From contig JAAEMS010000042.1 of assembly GCA_024225275.1 (NCBI GenBank), positions 1 through 62,550 on the forward strand: a DNA stretch of 62,550 nt, read 5' to 3'. The position numbers and the translations under genes were made by a program. The notes below the pieces were generated by a model. That model ran no database searches and was not told the origin of the DNA. It saw nothing but the letters and a program-made list of their open reading frames with translations. The stretch is from Actinomycetes bacterium (GTDB taxonomy: Bacteria > Actinomycetota > Acidimicrobiia > Acidimicrobiales > JAAEMS01). Shown here piece by piece: positions 42,029 to 52,240 of the stretch (position 1 is the first letter of the stretch; the number at the start of each line of letters is the position of its first letter).

Positions 42029-43747
42029 GTGCCCGATTCCGCTGTGTCCAGCCCCGCCAGCCTGATCGAGACGGTCCGCACTTCGGTCATCGGCCGCTCG
42101 GAAATGGTCGAGGGCCCGTTCGGAGCCCGCCCGGTCGTCTACGCCGACTACACGGCGTCAGGACGGTCCCTGTCCTTCATCGAGGACTACATCTCCCGGG
42201 TCGTGTTGCCCCTGTACGCCAACACCCACACCGAGTCGTCGGGTACCGGTCTACAGACCACCCGATTCCGCGAGGACGCCCGGCGGATCATCGCCGATTG
42301 TACGGGTGCATCCGACGAACATGCCGTGCTGTTCTGTGGCAGCGGGTCCACTGGCGCCATCTCGAAACTGATCGGCGTGCTCGGGATTCGCGTACCGTCG
42401 AACCTCGACGACCGGTTTCGTCTGACCGACATGATCGCCCCCGCCGACCGTCCGGTGGTGTTCATCGGACCCTACGAACACCACTCGAACGAATTGCCGT
42501 GGAGGGAATCGATCGCCGACGTCGTCACCATCGACGAGGACGCCGATGGCCACGTTGACCTGGCCCAACTCGAGGCTGCGCTGGAGCGCTACCACGACCG
42601 GCCCCAGCTCATCGGCTCGTTCTCCGCCGCCTCCAACGTCACCGGCATCGTCACCGACACCGAGGCGGTTTCGTCGCTGCTGCACCGGTACGGGGCCATC
42701 GCCCTGTGGGACTACGCCGCGGCAGCCCCCTACGTGGGCATCGACATGGGCTCCGCCGCCGACGGGCCGGGGTACCTCGATGCCATCTTCATCTCGCCCC
42801 ACAAGCTGATCGGCGGGCCCGGAACCCCGGGTCTGTTGGTGGCCCGACGCGACCTGTTCGTCAACCGGGTTCCCGAGACGCCAGGCGGCGGCACGGTGGC
42901 CTACGTCAACCCCGAGAACCACGACTACCTGCCCGATATCGAGCACCGCGAGGAGGGCGGCACCCCTGACATCATTGGGTCCATTCGGGCCGGGCTGGTG
43001 TTCCAGCTGAAGGAGGCGGTGGGGGCCGAGGCCATTGCCGCTCGCGAGCACGACTTCGTGCGCCGGGCCATCGATCGCTGGGACGCCCATGCCAACATCG
43101 AGATCCTCGGCTCTCGCGAAGCCGAGCGCCTGTCCATCGTCTCGTTCGTGGTGCGCGACGGGCTGGGCGGAGACCAACCAGGCCGATACTTCCACCACAA
43201 CTTCGTGGTTGCCGTGCTCAACGACCTGTTCGGAATCCAGTCGCGCGGAGGCTGTTCGTGCGCCGGGCCCTATGGGCACCGCCTGTTGGGCATCGACCTC
43301 GATCAGTCCCACGAGTTCGAGCGGGAAATCACCCGGGGATGCGAGGGCATCAAGCCCGGGTGGGTGAGGGTGAACTTCAACTACTTCATCGCGGAGGAGA
43401 CGTTCCAGTACATCCTCGATGCCGTCGAACTGGTGGCCGACGCCGGGCGGTTGCTCCTGCCCTACTACCGGTTCGAACCCGACAGTGGGCTCTGGCGGCA
43501 CCGCGACGGCGAGGCCGCGCCACCGGTGTCACTGCACGACATCTCCTACGCCGACGGGTCGATCACGTTCGCCCGACGCCCCACCCTGCTGCCCGACGGC
43601 GGTCTGCCCGAATACCTCGAGCGGGCCCGCGAACTCATTGCCACCCTCGATTGTGAGAAGCCGTCACCGCTGGGTCTGCCCGACACCAACGCCGACTTCG
43701 AGCACCTGAGGTGGTTCGCCTACCCCGACGAGGCGTTGTCGAGCTGA
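42029..43747 (+). CDS. Class V aminotransferase / cysteine desulfurase-like enzyme
   Basis: A 572-residue PLP enzyme, longer than SufS (about 410). The cofactor lysine is in ISPHKLIGGPGTPGLL, the PLP-binding Asp in LWDYAAAAPYVG, and a conserved cysteine in SRGGCSCAGPYGHRLLG stands where the desulfurase Cys is expected. An extra C-terminal region of about 110 residues (LLLPYYRFEPDSGLW to the end) has no motif I know. It may be a desulfurase or a beta-lyase acting on a sulfur or selenium amino acid. The leaderless-type GTG at 42029 is chosen by its -10 box. Confidence 0.82.
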   Translation: MPDSAVSSPASLIETVRTSVIGRSEMVEGPFGARPVVYADYTASGRSLSFIEDYISRVVLPLYANTHTESSGTGLQTTRFREDARRIIADCTGASDEHAVLFCGSGSTGAISKLIGVLGIRVPSNLDDRFRLTDMIAPADRPVVFIGPYEHHSNELPWRESIADVVTIDEDADGHVDLAQLEAALERYHDRPQLIGSFSAASNVTGIVTDTEAVSSLLHRYGAIALWDYAAAAPYVGIDMGSAADGPGYLDAIFISPHKLIGGPGTPGLLVARRDLFVNRVPETPGGGTVAYVNPENHDYLPDIEHREEGGTPDIIGSIRAGLVFQLKEAVGAEAIAAREHDFVRRAIDRWDAHANIEILGSREAERLSIVSFVVRDGLGGDQPGRYFHHNFVVAVLNDLFGIQSRGGCSCAGPYGHRLLGIDLDQSHEFEREITRGCEGIKPGWVRVNFNYFIAEETFQYILDAVELVADAGRLLLPYYRFEPDSGLWRHRDGEAAPPVSLHDISYADGSITFARRPTLLPDGGLPEYLERARELIATLDCEKPSPLGLPDTNADFEHLRWFAYPDEALSS

Positions 43748-43807
43748 CCGACCACGCCCTCGCCGATACAGAGGCTCCGCGACCGGCTGGGGTGACAGCG
43801 GACCCCC

Positions 43808-43813
43808 TACGAT
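43808..43813 (+). promoter_or_regulatory. -10 box (TACGAT) for SAM methyltransferase
   Basis: TACGAT lies six bases before the ATG at 43820, consistent with a leaderless transcript. Confidence 0.45.
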
Positions 43814-43819
43814 TCTGCC

Positions 43820-44584
43820 ATGGACCTCAGTGACGCCCGAACCCTCGACCTGTTCCTTCAAGTCTACGGAACCCTTCCCCGTGCGGGCCCGGGAGCAGAC
43901 GCCCACACCGTCCGCGCGCTGGGATCGGTACCGGGGGTGATGCCTCGAACCGTCCTGGATCTCGGTTGTGGGCCCGGAGCTCAGACGACAGCGCTGGCTG
44001 GCGCCCTACCCGAGGCCCGGATCCTGGCGGTTGACCTCCTGCCATGGATGGTCGATGAGGCCAGCCGTCGCTTCGCCGCCGCCGGAATCCAAGATCGGGT
44101 GGAGGCGCGGGTGGGCGACATGGCTGAGCCCCCGGTCGGTCCCCACAGCCAGGACCTCATCTGGTGCGAGAGTGCGATCTATTCCCTGGGGGTGACCAAG
44201 GCGCTGCAAACCTGGCGTCGCTCACTGGCCGACGGGGGGACCGTTGCCTTCACCGAGCCGATCTGGCTGGTCGACTCACCGCCGGAGGAGATCCGGTCGT
44301 GGTGGCAGGCGGAGCATCCGTCCATCACCGACGACGCCGGGATTCGATCGAGGGTCGAGGCCGCCTCCTACCGGACCATCACCTCCTTCCCTCTGCCGGC
44401 ATCGGCCTGGTGGGACGGGTACTACGAGCCCATGGTGACCCGTGTCGAGGACCTGAAGGCTCGCCTTCCCCGCGACCCCAGGGCCATCGATGTCGTCACC
44501 GCCGCCGAAACCGAGATCGACTGCTTCCGTCGCTTCGGCGACACCTACTCCTACGCCTTTTTCATCGTTCAACCGGCCGATTGA
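43820..44584 (+). CDS. Class I SAM-dependent methyltransferase
   Basis: A 254-residue methyltransferase. Motif I is TVLDLGCGPGAQTTALA, the acidic residue that holds the ribose is in ILAVDLLP, and motif post-I and IV follow in VGDMAEPPVGPHSQDLIWCESAIYSLG. The C-terminal part is typical of the ubiE/small-molecule branch (WWQAEHPSI, YYEPM). It acts on a small molecule; the acceptor is not identifiable. It is transcribed alone, with a TACGAT box before the ATG. Confidence 0.87.
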   Translation: MDLSDARTLDLFLQVYGTLPRAGPGADAHTVRALGSVPGVMPRTVLDLGCGPGAQTTALAGALPEARILAVDLLPWMVDEASRRFAAAGIQDRVEARVGDMAEPPVGPHSQDLIWCESAIYSLGVTKALQTWRRSLADGGTVAFTEPIWLVDSPPEEIRSWWQAEHPSITDDAGIRSRVEAASYRTITSFPLPASAWWDGYYEPMVTRVEDLKARLPRDPRAIDVVTAAETEIDCFRRFGDTYSYAFFIVQPAD

Positions 44585-44651
44585 GCGCCACCGGTCCTCG
44601 ACCCCCACCTGAGTGTGGGATTGTTGGGCACGTAGAACCGGGGGTTCCGAC

Positions 44652-46253
44652 ATGGCCAACACGACCGAACGACGCAGCTTCTGGGGGTGGGGGCTCGCGG
44701 CTGATGAGCCCACCCAGGCTGATCGCGACAAGCTCGCCGGTCAGCTGGCCGAACGCTACGGCGTCGAGGTCAACGCCGGGCCCACTCCCACGATCGACGA
44801 GATCGATCTCCGACCGACACGGCTGACCCCGCCCGACTCCATCGCCGCGTTCTGTTCCACTGACACCTGGGACCGGGCCGAGCACACCTACGGGCAGGCC
44901 TACCCCGACCGCTACAAGGCGTTCAACCGACAGTTCGACAACCCGCCCGACGTGGTGGCGTTCCCGTCGTCCGACGATGAGCTGGCTGCCGCCATGGACT
45001 GGTGCAGCGAGGTCGGGGCGGTGACCATCCCGTTCGGTGCGGGCTCGTCGGTGGTCGAGGGTACGAACGTCCCCGACGATCGGCCCACCGTCACCATCGA
45101 TCTCCGTCGGCTCGATCAGGTGCTCGAGATCGACGAGACCAGCCGTGCCGCTCGCATCCAGGGGGGTGCCCTCGGGCCGGCCATCGAGGGCCAGCTACGG
45201 CCCCACGGGTTCACCCTCCGTCATTTCCCCCAGTCGTTCGAGTGGTCGACCCTGGGCGGCTGGATCGCCACCCGGTCGGGCGGCCACTACGCCACCAACC
45301 ACACCCACATCGACGACTTCGTCGAGTCGACCCGCATGCTCACGCCGGCGGGCTGGTGGGAATCACGGCGCTTACCGGGCAGCGGTGCCGGCCCCAGCCC
45401 TGACCGCATGGTCATCGGCTCCGAGGGAACGCTCGGCATCATCTCCGAGGCCTGGATGCGCATCCAGCGGCGCCCGTCGTATAGGGCCAGCGCCGGAATG
45501 ACCTTCCCCACGTGGGAGGGGGGCTGCGAGGCCGTGCGCGAGATCGTTCAGACCAAGACCTGGCCGGCCAACCTCCGCATCCTCGATCCCGGCCAGGCCC
45601 AGGCCGACGCCGGCCTCGACGGCACCGAGACCCTTCTGATCATCGGCTACGAGTCGGCCGAGCTGGCCCAGGGCGACAACATCCACACCGCGGTCGAGAT
45701 CGCTCGCGGTCATGGGGGGCTCATCGACGACGAGGCCATCCAGGTCAGCGGCGGCGATGCCAAGCCGACGGGACGCGGGGGAGCGGTGGGAGCGTGGCGC
45801 GATGCCTTCATCGGCATCGACATGAACACCCCGGTCAGTCTGGGGCTGATCAGCGACACCTTCGAGACAGCCATCACCTGGGACCAGTGGCCCGAGTTCG
45901 ACGCGGTCGTACGCGACCGCATGACCAAGGTCCTCGACGAGGTGTGCGGGGGAGGCCGGCTGAGCTGTCGGTTCACCCATGTGTACACCGACGGGCCTGC
46001 TCCGTACTACACGTTCGTGGGCATGGGCAGCCAGGGCAGTGAGCTCACCCAGTGGAACGAGATCAAACAGGCCGCCAACGAGGTTCTCATCGACGCCGGT
46101 GGCACCGTCACCCACCACCATTCGGTGGGTCGGATGCACCGCCCCGGATACGACCGGCAACGGCCAGACCTGTTCGCCGAGGCCTACCTGGCTGCCAAGC
46201 GGGCCGTCGATCCTCAAGGCCTTCTCAACCCGGGTGTGCTGTTCGACACCTAG
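44652..46253 (+). CDS. FAD-linked oxidase, alkyldihydroxyacetonephosphate synthase-like
   Basis: A 533-residue flavoprotein of the VAO family. The FAD-binding part has PFGAGSSVVEGT and RHFPQSFEWSTLGGWIATRSGGHYA; the C-terminal catalytic part has THHHSVGRMHRPGY, matching the HHH active-site motif of alkyldihydroxyacetonephosphate synthase, and ends AVDPQGLLNPGVLF. In ether-lipid synthesis that enzyme exchanges the acyl chain for a fatty alcohol. Bacterial relatives often do other oxidations, so the exact reaction is open. The ATG at 44652 fits the start of similarity (RRSFWGWGL). Confidence 0.85.
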   Translation: MANTTERRSFWGWGLAADEPTQADRDKLAGQLAERYGVEVNAGPTPTIDEIDLRPTRLTPPDSIAAFCSTDTWDRAEHTYGQAYPDRYKAFNRQFDNPPDVVAFPSSDDELAAAMDWCSEVGAVTIPFGAGSSVVEGTNVPDDRPTVTIDLRRLDQVLEIDETSRAARIQGGALGPAIEGQLRPHGFTLRHFPQSFEWSTLGGWIATRSGGHYATNHTHIDDFVESTRMLTPAGWWESRRLPGSGAGPSPDRMVIGSEGTLGIISEAWMRIQRRPSYRASAGMTFPTWEGGCEAVREIVQTKTWPANLRILDPGQAQADAGLDGTETLLIIGYESAELAQGDNIHTAVEIARGHGGLIDDEAIQVSGGDAKPTGRGGAVGAWRDAFIGIDMNTPVSLGLISDTFETAITWDQWPEFDAVVRDRMTKVLDEVCGGGRLSCRFTHVYTDGPAPYYTFVGMGSQGSELTQWNEIKQAANEVLIDAGGTVTHHHSVGRMHRPGYDRQRPDLFAEAYLAAKRAVDPQGLLNPGVLFDT

Positions 46254-46500
46254 CGCTCTGGGGGCCCAGCCGGTTGGGGGTGAGCTACCTCTGATGACTG
46301 TCTCGTTCGAGCCTGGGAATCGGCAAGAACGGCGAGAGGATCGCGTGGGTGTTGGTCCTCTGATCGAGCTGAGTCCCGGTGAAGACCTGCCATCGCCTTG
46401 CCATAGCGGCAACGTGGCCGGGTTGGGTGGTGGCGACGGTCTGACGCCGGGATCGGGCCTACCATCGGGGCCGGAGACCCGGGACACGAGAGGGAACGCC
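46254..46500. other. Intergenic region before glutamate dehydrogenase
   Basis: No gene is recognised. TACCAT at 46460-46465 could be the -10 of the dehydrogenase, giving a leader of about 30 bases that ends in GAGAGGGA before the ATG. A long open frame continuing upstream through this region has no start signal or known domain. Confidence 0.45.
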
Positions 46501-49500
46501 ATGGTGGATGCCGCTGATCAGGCCAAACAGGCTCTGGTCGACGCCGCAGTTGATCTCGCGGTTCGCCGCTATGTCGACGTCGAGCCGGCCCAGACCGCCC
46601 GTCTGATCCGCGGCTACTACGAGCGGGTCGCCCCCCAGGACCTCGAGGGCAAGCAGCCCATCGATCTCTACGCGGCCGCGGTCCGCCATCTCCAGTTGGC
46701 TCAGGACCGCCCGCCCGACGAGGCACTCGTCCGGGTCTACAACCCCCGGGCCGACGACGACGGGTGGACCAGCCCTCACACCGTGGTCGACATCGTCAGC
46801 CTGGACATGAGCTTCATCGTCGACAGCGTGCTGGCCATGTTGGAGTCGCGCGACGTCAGGGTGCACGTACTGGCCCACCCGCTGGCCGCCGTGCGCCGCG
46901 ACGGCCAGGGCCGACTGGTATCCATCGACGGGCTCGAAACCAAGCACAGCGGCACCCGCGAGTCCTTCGTGCACCTGGAGATCGACCGGGCGGCTGGCGC
47001 CGAAGGGCTGGGTGAGCTCGAGGCCGCGATCCGATCGGTCCTGGGCGACGTTCGTGTCGCCGTCGAGGACTGGTCGGCCATGCGGGCCCAAGCCCTCGAT
47101 CTGGCCACCGAGCTCGACCAGTGGGCTCAGGAAGTCGAGGACGGCACCCGATGGCTCGATTGCTCGGTTGGGACCGACCCGGTCGAGGTGGCCGCCCTAC
47201 TCCGATGGATGGAGAGCGGATCGTTCATCTTCACCGGGTACCGCGAGTACGACTTCGTTGATGACGACGACACCCGCACGGTCTCCCGTCCAGCCACCGG
47301 CCTGGGGGTTCTGCGGCAGACCAACGAGGACGTCCGACCCCTCGGCCGTCTCTCACCCCTGATCACCGAGCAGGCCCGCCAGTCCACCCTGGTCAACCTC
47401 ACCAAGACCAACCGGCTGTCGACGGTCCATCGGGCTGTTCCCCTGGACTATGTGGGAATCAAAAAGCTGGATCTCGACGGCACAGTGAAGGGTGAGCGTC
47501 GATTCCTCGGCCTGTTCACCAACTCGGTCTACAGCGGGCACGTTCAGGAGGTGCCCGTCGTTCGGGCCAAGGTCCAGGCCGTGATCGAGCGGTCGGGCTT
47601 CGAGGACGACAGCCATGATCGCAGTCGGTTGCTCAACGTGCTCCAGTCCCACCCCCTCGACGAGATCATGCAGAGTCATGTCGACGACCTCGAGGAGACG
47701 GTTCACGACATCCTCGACCTGCGCGACCGCCGCCGGGTCAGTCTCTTGCTCCGGCCCGACGATTTCGGTCGATTCCTCAGTGTGCTGGTGTACGTGCCTC
47801 GCGATCGCCACACCACCGACGTGCGGCTCGAGATCCAGCGCGTCCTCATGGAGACCTATCGGGGTACGGCCTCGCGGTTCTCGACCGAGATCTCCGACGC
47901 CCCCCTGGCCCGGCTCTATGTCGTCCTGTCGGTCGATCCCACCAACCGGACCGAGCCACCCGACAAAGCCAGCGTCGAGGACCGGCTGAACCTGCTGATT
48001 CGCAGCTGGGACGACTACCTGCGCTCGGCTCTGGTCGACTCCCACGGTGAGGATGTAGGGCTGGCCCTCTTCGGGCGCTACGCCCAGGCGTTCACCGGCC
48101 CCTACCGCGAAGAGGTCCTGGCCGAGTCGGCGGTCGCCGACATCGACGTGCTTCAACAGCTCCCCGGTACCGACATCGATGTGAGGCTGCACCGCCCCCT
48201 CGAAGCTCAACGCCACGAGGTTCGATGCCACGTCTACCGGGCCGGTCATCCCATCACCCTGACCGAGTTGCTGCCGATGCTTCACGACCTGGGGGCCACC
48301 GTCGTCGACGAACGCCCCTACGAGGTCACCGTTGCCGGTGAGGTGCGGCGTTACATCTACGACGTCGGGATCCGCACCTCGCTTGAACTCGACGCCGAGG
48401 CCCGTTCCCGGTTCCGGGACGCGATGTTGGCCGTCTGGAGAGGCGAGGCCGAGAGTGATGGCCTGGCCGAGCTGGTGGGTGAACCCGGCCTGGCCTGGCC
48501 CGAAGTCAGCATTCTCCGGGCCTACACCCGCTACCTGGGACAAATCGGCAGTCCCTTCTCACGCGGCTATACCGGCGAGACGATCGTGCACAACCCCGAG
48601 GTGGCCCGCCTGTTGGTCGACCTCTTCCGGGCCCGTCTCGAACCGGGTTGGACTGATGAGGATCGATCGGTCGAGTGCCGTGCCCACCTGTTCGAGGCCA
48701 TCGACGCCGTTCAGAGCCTCGACGCCGATCGCATCCTGCGCTCGTTCGTGTCCCTCATCGACGCCACCGTGCGCACCAACCACTGGCAGAGGGACGCCGA
48801 TGGTCGGCGCCCCTCTGCTCTGGCTCTGAAGTTTGACCCCACCCTGGTCCCCAACCTGCCCCAACCGGTGCCGCGGGCCGAGATCTTCGTGTACTCGCCT
48901 CGGGTCGAAGGAGTGCACCTCCGCTCGGGTTCGGTGGCTCGGGGTGGGCTCCGGTGGAGCGACCGGATGGAGGACTTCCGGACCGAGATCCTCGGCCTCA
49001 TGAAGGCCCAGACGGTGAAGAACTCGGTGATCGTGCCGGTGGGGGCCAAGGGTGGCTTCATCGCCAAGCAACTGCCCGACGGGGACCGTGACGCAGTAGG
49101 TGCCGAGGTGGTGGCCTGCTACCGGATCTTCGTGTCGGCCCTGCTCGACATCACCGACAATCTCGTCGACCAGGAGGTCGTTCCCCCCGCCGACGTCGTC
49201 CGCATCGACGAGAATGACCCCTATCTGGTGGTGGCCGCCGACAAAGGCACGGCCGCCTATTCCGACGTGGCCAACGAGATCGCCCTGGATCGCCACTTCT
49301 GGTTGGGCGACGCCTTCGCGTCAGGGGGGTCCAGTGGCTATGACCACAAGGATCTGGGCATCACCGCCCGCGGCGCCTGGAAATCGGTTGAGCGTCATCT
49401 GGGGGTGTTGGGCATCGACCCCGACCATGATGAATTCAGCGTCGTGGGCATCGGTGACATGTCCGGTGACGTCTTCGGCAACGGCATGCTTCTGAGCCGG

Positions 49501-51351
49501 CACATCCGGCTGGTGGCCGCCTTCGATCATCGCCATGTCTTCATCGACCCCGATCCCGATGCGGCCCGATCATTCGCCGAGCGCTCCCGCCTGTTCGAGC
49601 TGCGCCGTTCGAGTTGGGCCGACTATGACGCGGGCCTGATCTCGACCGGCGGCGGGGTGTTCTCCCGTCAGGCCAAGGCGGTGAAGGTCACTCCCGAGGC
49701 GGCACGAGTGCTGGGTATCGGCGAGGGCAATGAGATCCTCACTCCCGACGAGCTGATCCAGGCCATTCTCACCGCTCCGGTCGATCTCGTCTGGAACGGC
49801 GGGATCGGCACCTATGTGAAGGCCTCGACCGAGGATCAGGCCGCGGCCGACGATCGGAGCAATGACGCGGTGCGCGTGGATGCCTCGGATCTGGACTGCC
49901 GGGTGCTGGTCGAGGGAGGCAACCTCGGCGTGACCCAGCGGGCCCGCATCGAGTTCGCTCGCCAGGGTGGGCTGATCAACACCGACGCCATCGACAACTC
50001 CGCCGGGGTCGGGTGCTCCGATCACGAGGTCAACCTGAAGGTGCTGCTCGACGAGGCCGTTCGGGCCGGTGATCTCACTGACAAGCAGCGCACCGAGCTT
50101 CTGGCCTCGATGGCCGACGAGGTATGCCATCGGGTGCTGGCGGCCAACGTGGCTCAGAACATCGCTCTCACCTCGGCGGAAGCCCAGGCCCCGGGCATGA
50201 TCGAGCCCAACCGGCGGCTCCTGGACTGGCTCGAGGAAGAGGTAGGGCTCGACCGTGAGCTCGAGGCTCTGCCCGACGACAGCGAGCTCTTGGAGCTGAG
50301 AGGCCTCGGCCTGGGTCTCACCCGTCCCGAACTGTCGGTCCTGCTCGCCTACGCCAAGAACAGCCTCGTGCCCGAGTTGGTCGACTCCGATCTGCCCGGT
50401 GACTCGGCCTTCGACCACCACCTTCGGGCCTACTTCCCGTCGGTGATCGTCGAACGCTTCCCCGAGCTCGTACAGAACCACCCCCTTCGGTGGCCGTTGG
50501 TCAGCACCCTTCTGGTCAATGACATCGTCAACCGGGGTGGGCTGTCCATGGTTCGGCGACTCATTGGCGAGACATCGGCCACCACGGTGGACGTGGTCCG
50601 CGCCTTCGAAGCCGCCTGGCGGATCTTCGAGCTGGAACCCCTCTGGGCCGAAGTCGTCGCCGAGACGAGTGCCGCCGCCGAGGCCAGCCGCACCCCCATG
50701 CTGCTGGAGATCACCCGGTTGGCCGAGCGGGCGACCCGCTGGTTGCTGCGCAACGAGACCCAACCCACCGACATCGAGGAAGCGGTCGAGACCTACGCCC
50801 AGCCCATTCGGGCCCTGCGCCTACTTCTCGAGTCGCTGCCCCGCCCCGAGCTCGACGACGAAGGTCGTACTCGGTTTGACGCGGCATCCCTCGAGGGCCT
50901 CGGAGTCGACGGTGGCCTCGCCGCCCGGATCGCTGACCTCGGGCCGGCCTTCGGGTTCCTCGACCTGGCCTCGGTGGCCCGCCGCACGGGTGTGGCCCAC
51001 GAGCGTGTGGCCGGCGTCTACCTCGCGATCGCTGACGAGCTGGATCTCCCCTGGCTCCGACAGCGCATCATCGATCTGCCCCGCGACGACCACTGGCAGA
51101 CCCTTGCCCGCAGTGGCCTGCGCGACGAGTTCTTCCGTGAGCATGCGGCCCTGACCGCCTCGGTCATTGGTGAGGACCCGGGGCCCGACGCCGAAGCCGA
51201 CGAGCTGGCCCGGATCTGGCTCGAACGCCAAGCCGACTCCGTCGAGCGCTGTCGCCAGACGTTCAGCGACATCAAGACGGCCGGCCACCACGACCTGGCC
51301 CGCGTGTCGGTCGCGGTACGGGCTCTGAGCCAGCTCAGCCGGGTTCGCTGA
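46501..51351 (+). CDS. gdh: NAD-specific glutamate dehydrogenase, large (GDH160/180) type
   Basis: A 1616-residue protein of the large tetrameric NAD-glutamate dehydrogenase family (about 1600-1650 residues), which converts glutamate to 2-oxoglutarate and ammonium. The N-terminal third holds ACT-like regulatory parts (SLDMSFIVDSVLAMLESRDVRV). The dehydrogenase core begins around GGLRWSDRMEDFRTEILGLMKAQTVKN, with the catalytic lysine region KGGFIAKQLP, then GDMSGDVFGNGML for NAD binding and VWNGGIGTYVKAS. The last 400 residues are helical, as in relatives. It is complete and needs no partner. It likely serves amino acid catabolism. Confidence 0.93.
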   Translation: MVDAADQAKQALVDAAVDLAVRRYVDVEPAQTARLIRGYYERVAPQDLEGKQPIDLYAAAVRHLQLAQDRPPDEALVRVYNPRADDDGWTSPHTVVDIVSLDMSFIVDSVLAMLESRDVRVHVLAHPLAAVRRDGQGRLVSIDGLETKHSGTRESFVHLEIDRAAGAEGLGELEAAIRSVLGDVRVAVEDWSAMRAQALDLATELDQWAQEVEDGTRWLDCSVGTDPVEVAALLRWMESGSFIFTGYREYDFVDDDDTRTVSRPATGLGVLRQTNEDVRPLGRLSPLITEQARQSTLVNLTKTNRLSTVHRAVPLDYVGIKKLDLDGTVKGERRFLGLFTNSVYSGHVQEVPVVRAKVQAVIERSGFEDDSHDRSRLLNVLQSHPLDEIMQSHVDDLEETVHDILDLRDRRRVSLLLRPDDFGRFLSVLVYVPRDRHTTDVRLEIQRVLMETYRGTASRFSTEISDAPLARLYVVLSVDPTNRTEPPDKASVEDRLNLLIRSWDDYLRSALVDSHGEDVGLALFGRYAQAFTGPYREEVLAESAVADIDVLQQLPGTDIDVRLHRPLEAQRHEVRCHVYRAGHPITLTELLPMLHDLGATVVDERPYEVTVAGEVRRYIYDVGIRTSLELDAEARSRFRDAMLAVWRGEAESDGLAELVGEPGLAWPEVSILRAYTRYLGQIGSPFSRGYTGETIVHNPEVARLLVDLFRARLEPGWTDEDRSVECRAHLFEAIDAVQSLDADRILRSFVSLIDATVRTNHWQRDADGRRPSALALKFDPTLVPNLPQPVPRAEIFVYSPRVEGVHLRSGSVARGGLRWSDRMEDFRTEILGLMKAQTVKNSVIVPVGAKGGFIAKQLPDGDRDAVGAEVVACYRIFVSALLDITDNLVDQEVVPPADVVRIDENDPYLVVAADKGTAAYSDVANEIALDRHFWLGDAFASGGSSGYDHKDLGITARGAWKSVERHLGVLGIDPDHDEFSVVGIGDMSGDVFGNGMLLSRHIRLVAAFDHRHVFIDPDPDAARSFAERSRLFELRRSSWADYDAGLISTGGGVFSRQAKAVKVTPEAARVLGIGEGNEILTPDELIQAILTAPVDLVWNGGIGTYVKASTEDQAAADDRSNDAVRVDASDLDCRVLVEGGNLGVTQRARIEFARQGGLINTDAIDNSAGVGCSDHEVNLKVLLDEAVRAGDLTDKQRTELLASMADEVCHRVLAANVAQNIALTSAEAQAPGMIEPNRRLLDWLEEEVGLDRELEALPDDSELLELRGLGLGLTRPELSVLLAYAKNSLVPELVDSDLPGDSAFDHHLRAYFPSVIVERFPELVQNHPLRWPLVSTLLVNDIVNRGGLSMVRRLIGETSATTVDVVRAFEAAWRIFELEPLWAEVVAETSAAAEASRTPMLLEITRLAERATRWLLRNETQPTDIEEAVETYAQPIRALRLLLESLPRPELDDEGRTRFDAASLEGLGVDGGLAARIADLGPAFGFLDLASVARRTGVAHERVAGVYLAIADELDLPWLRQRIIDLPRDDHWQTLARSGLRDEFFREHAALTASVIGEDPGPDAEADELARIWLERQADSVERCRQTFSDIKTAGHHDLARVSVAVRALSQLSRVR

Positions 51352-51443
51352 GGACTGGCTCGACGGGAGCGAAGCCCCGGTCGATGCCACCCGGACCGGC
51401 TGCGCCCTATCTCGTCTCCGATGGGTGACCGGGCTACTGGCCT

Positions 51444-52157
51444 CTACGCCAGCCCCTTGATCAACAGGGCGAGGGCCGCCGCCCCCGAGATGGCGTAGAC
51501 GATGGCCACTGTCCGATCGCGGTCGAGATACCGAAGCACATACCGGGCCAGGCCGAAGCCGCCGACCAGGGCGGGTAGGAGGCAGGCGGCCGTGGACACG
51601 TCGTCGAAGTCGAGGTGGCCGCCCAGCCAGAGACCGGTCAACGTCATGAGTGTGGTGATGAGCTGAAGGGTGGCCAGGTCCGACCGCAGCCGAGGGGTGT
51701 TGCTGGCCAGCACCAGGGCCACTGGCGGGCCACCCACGGCCACGGTCGTACCCGTGATGCCGCTCATTCCCCCGGCCGCGGTGAGCGTGTACGGGTTCCG
51801 GGGCAGGCCTTTTCGGTACATGCTGAGGCCGATCAGGCCCAGGAGCATGAGACCGAAGAGGACCTGGGTCGACTCCTGGGTGACCAGGCCCAGGATCCAG
51901 ACGCCAGCGGCGACACCCGGAACTCGGCCGAGCAGGATCCACCGAACGTCACCCAGGTGGAGATTGCGCCGTTCACTCCACCCGAGCATCCCCGTGTGCA
52001 CTACGCCGAGCAGGATCAACACCGGCGGCACGAGGGTCGGGTCGATGAGCGCGGCGATGGGCGCGACGATGACATTGAGGCCGAAGCCGATCGCCCCCTG
52101 CACTGCTGACCCGGCGGCGATGACCAGGTAGAGGATCAACCAAGCGGTAGGCGACAA
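51444..52157 (-). CDS. TauE/SafE-type sulfite/sulfonate exporter-like permease
   Basis: A 237-residue membrane protein of about seven to eight helices. The start AAGSAVQGAIGFGLNVIVAPIAALIDP and the repeat-like AAGGMSGITGTTVAVGGPPVALVL are the paired signatures of TauE/SafE proteins (DUF81), which move sulfite, sulfonates or similar anions. The start is a TTG at 52157, because a stop codon in frame lies two codons upstream. It is convergent with the glutamate dehydrogenase. A sulfur role agrees with the SulP permease two genes away, but proof is lacking. Confidence 0.82.
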   Translation of the reverse strand: MSPTAWLILYLVIAAGSAVQGAIGFGLNVIVAPIAALIDPTLVPPVLILLGVVHTGMLGWSERRNLHLGDVRWILLGRVPGVAAGVWILGLVTQESTQVLFGLMLLGLIGLSMYRKGLPRNPYTLTAAGGMSGITGTTVAVGGPPVALVLASNTPRLRSDLATLQLITTLMTLTGLWLGGHLDFDDVSTAACLLPALVGGFGLARYVLRYLDRDRTVAIVYAISGAAALALLIKGLA

Positions 52158-52240
52158 GAGTCAGGCAGGCAGCTTCGAGGTGTTGGTGTTGATCATGAGG
52201 TCCCCTGTGTCGTGCCGACGGGTCGGTGTGGCCGCTGGGG

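Noticed and set aside
45979..46500. N-terminal extension of the glutamate dehydrogenase frame
   Set aside because: It overlaps the FAD-oxidase gene and shows no similarity to the family; the ATG at 46501 has a purine-rich site and fits the normal protein start.
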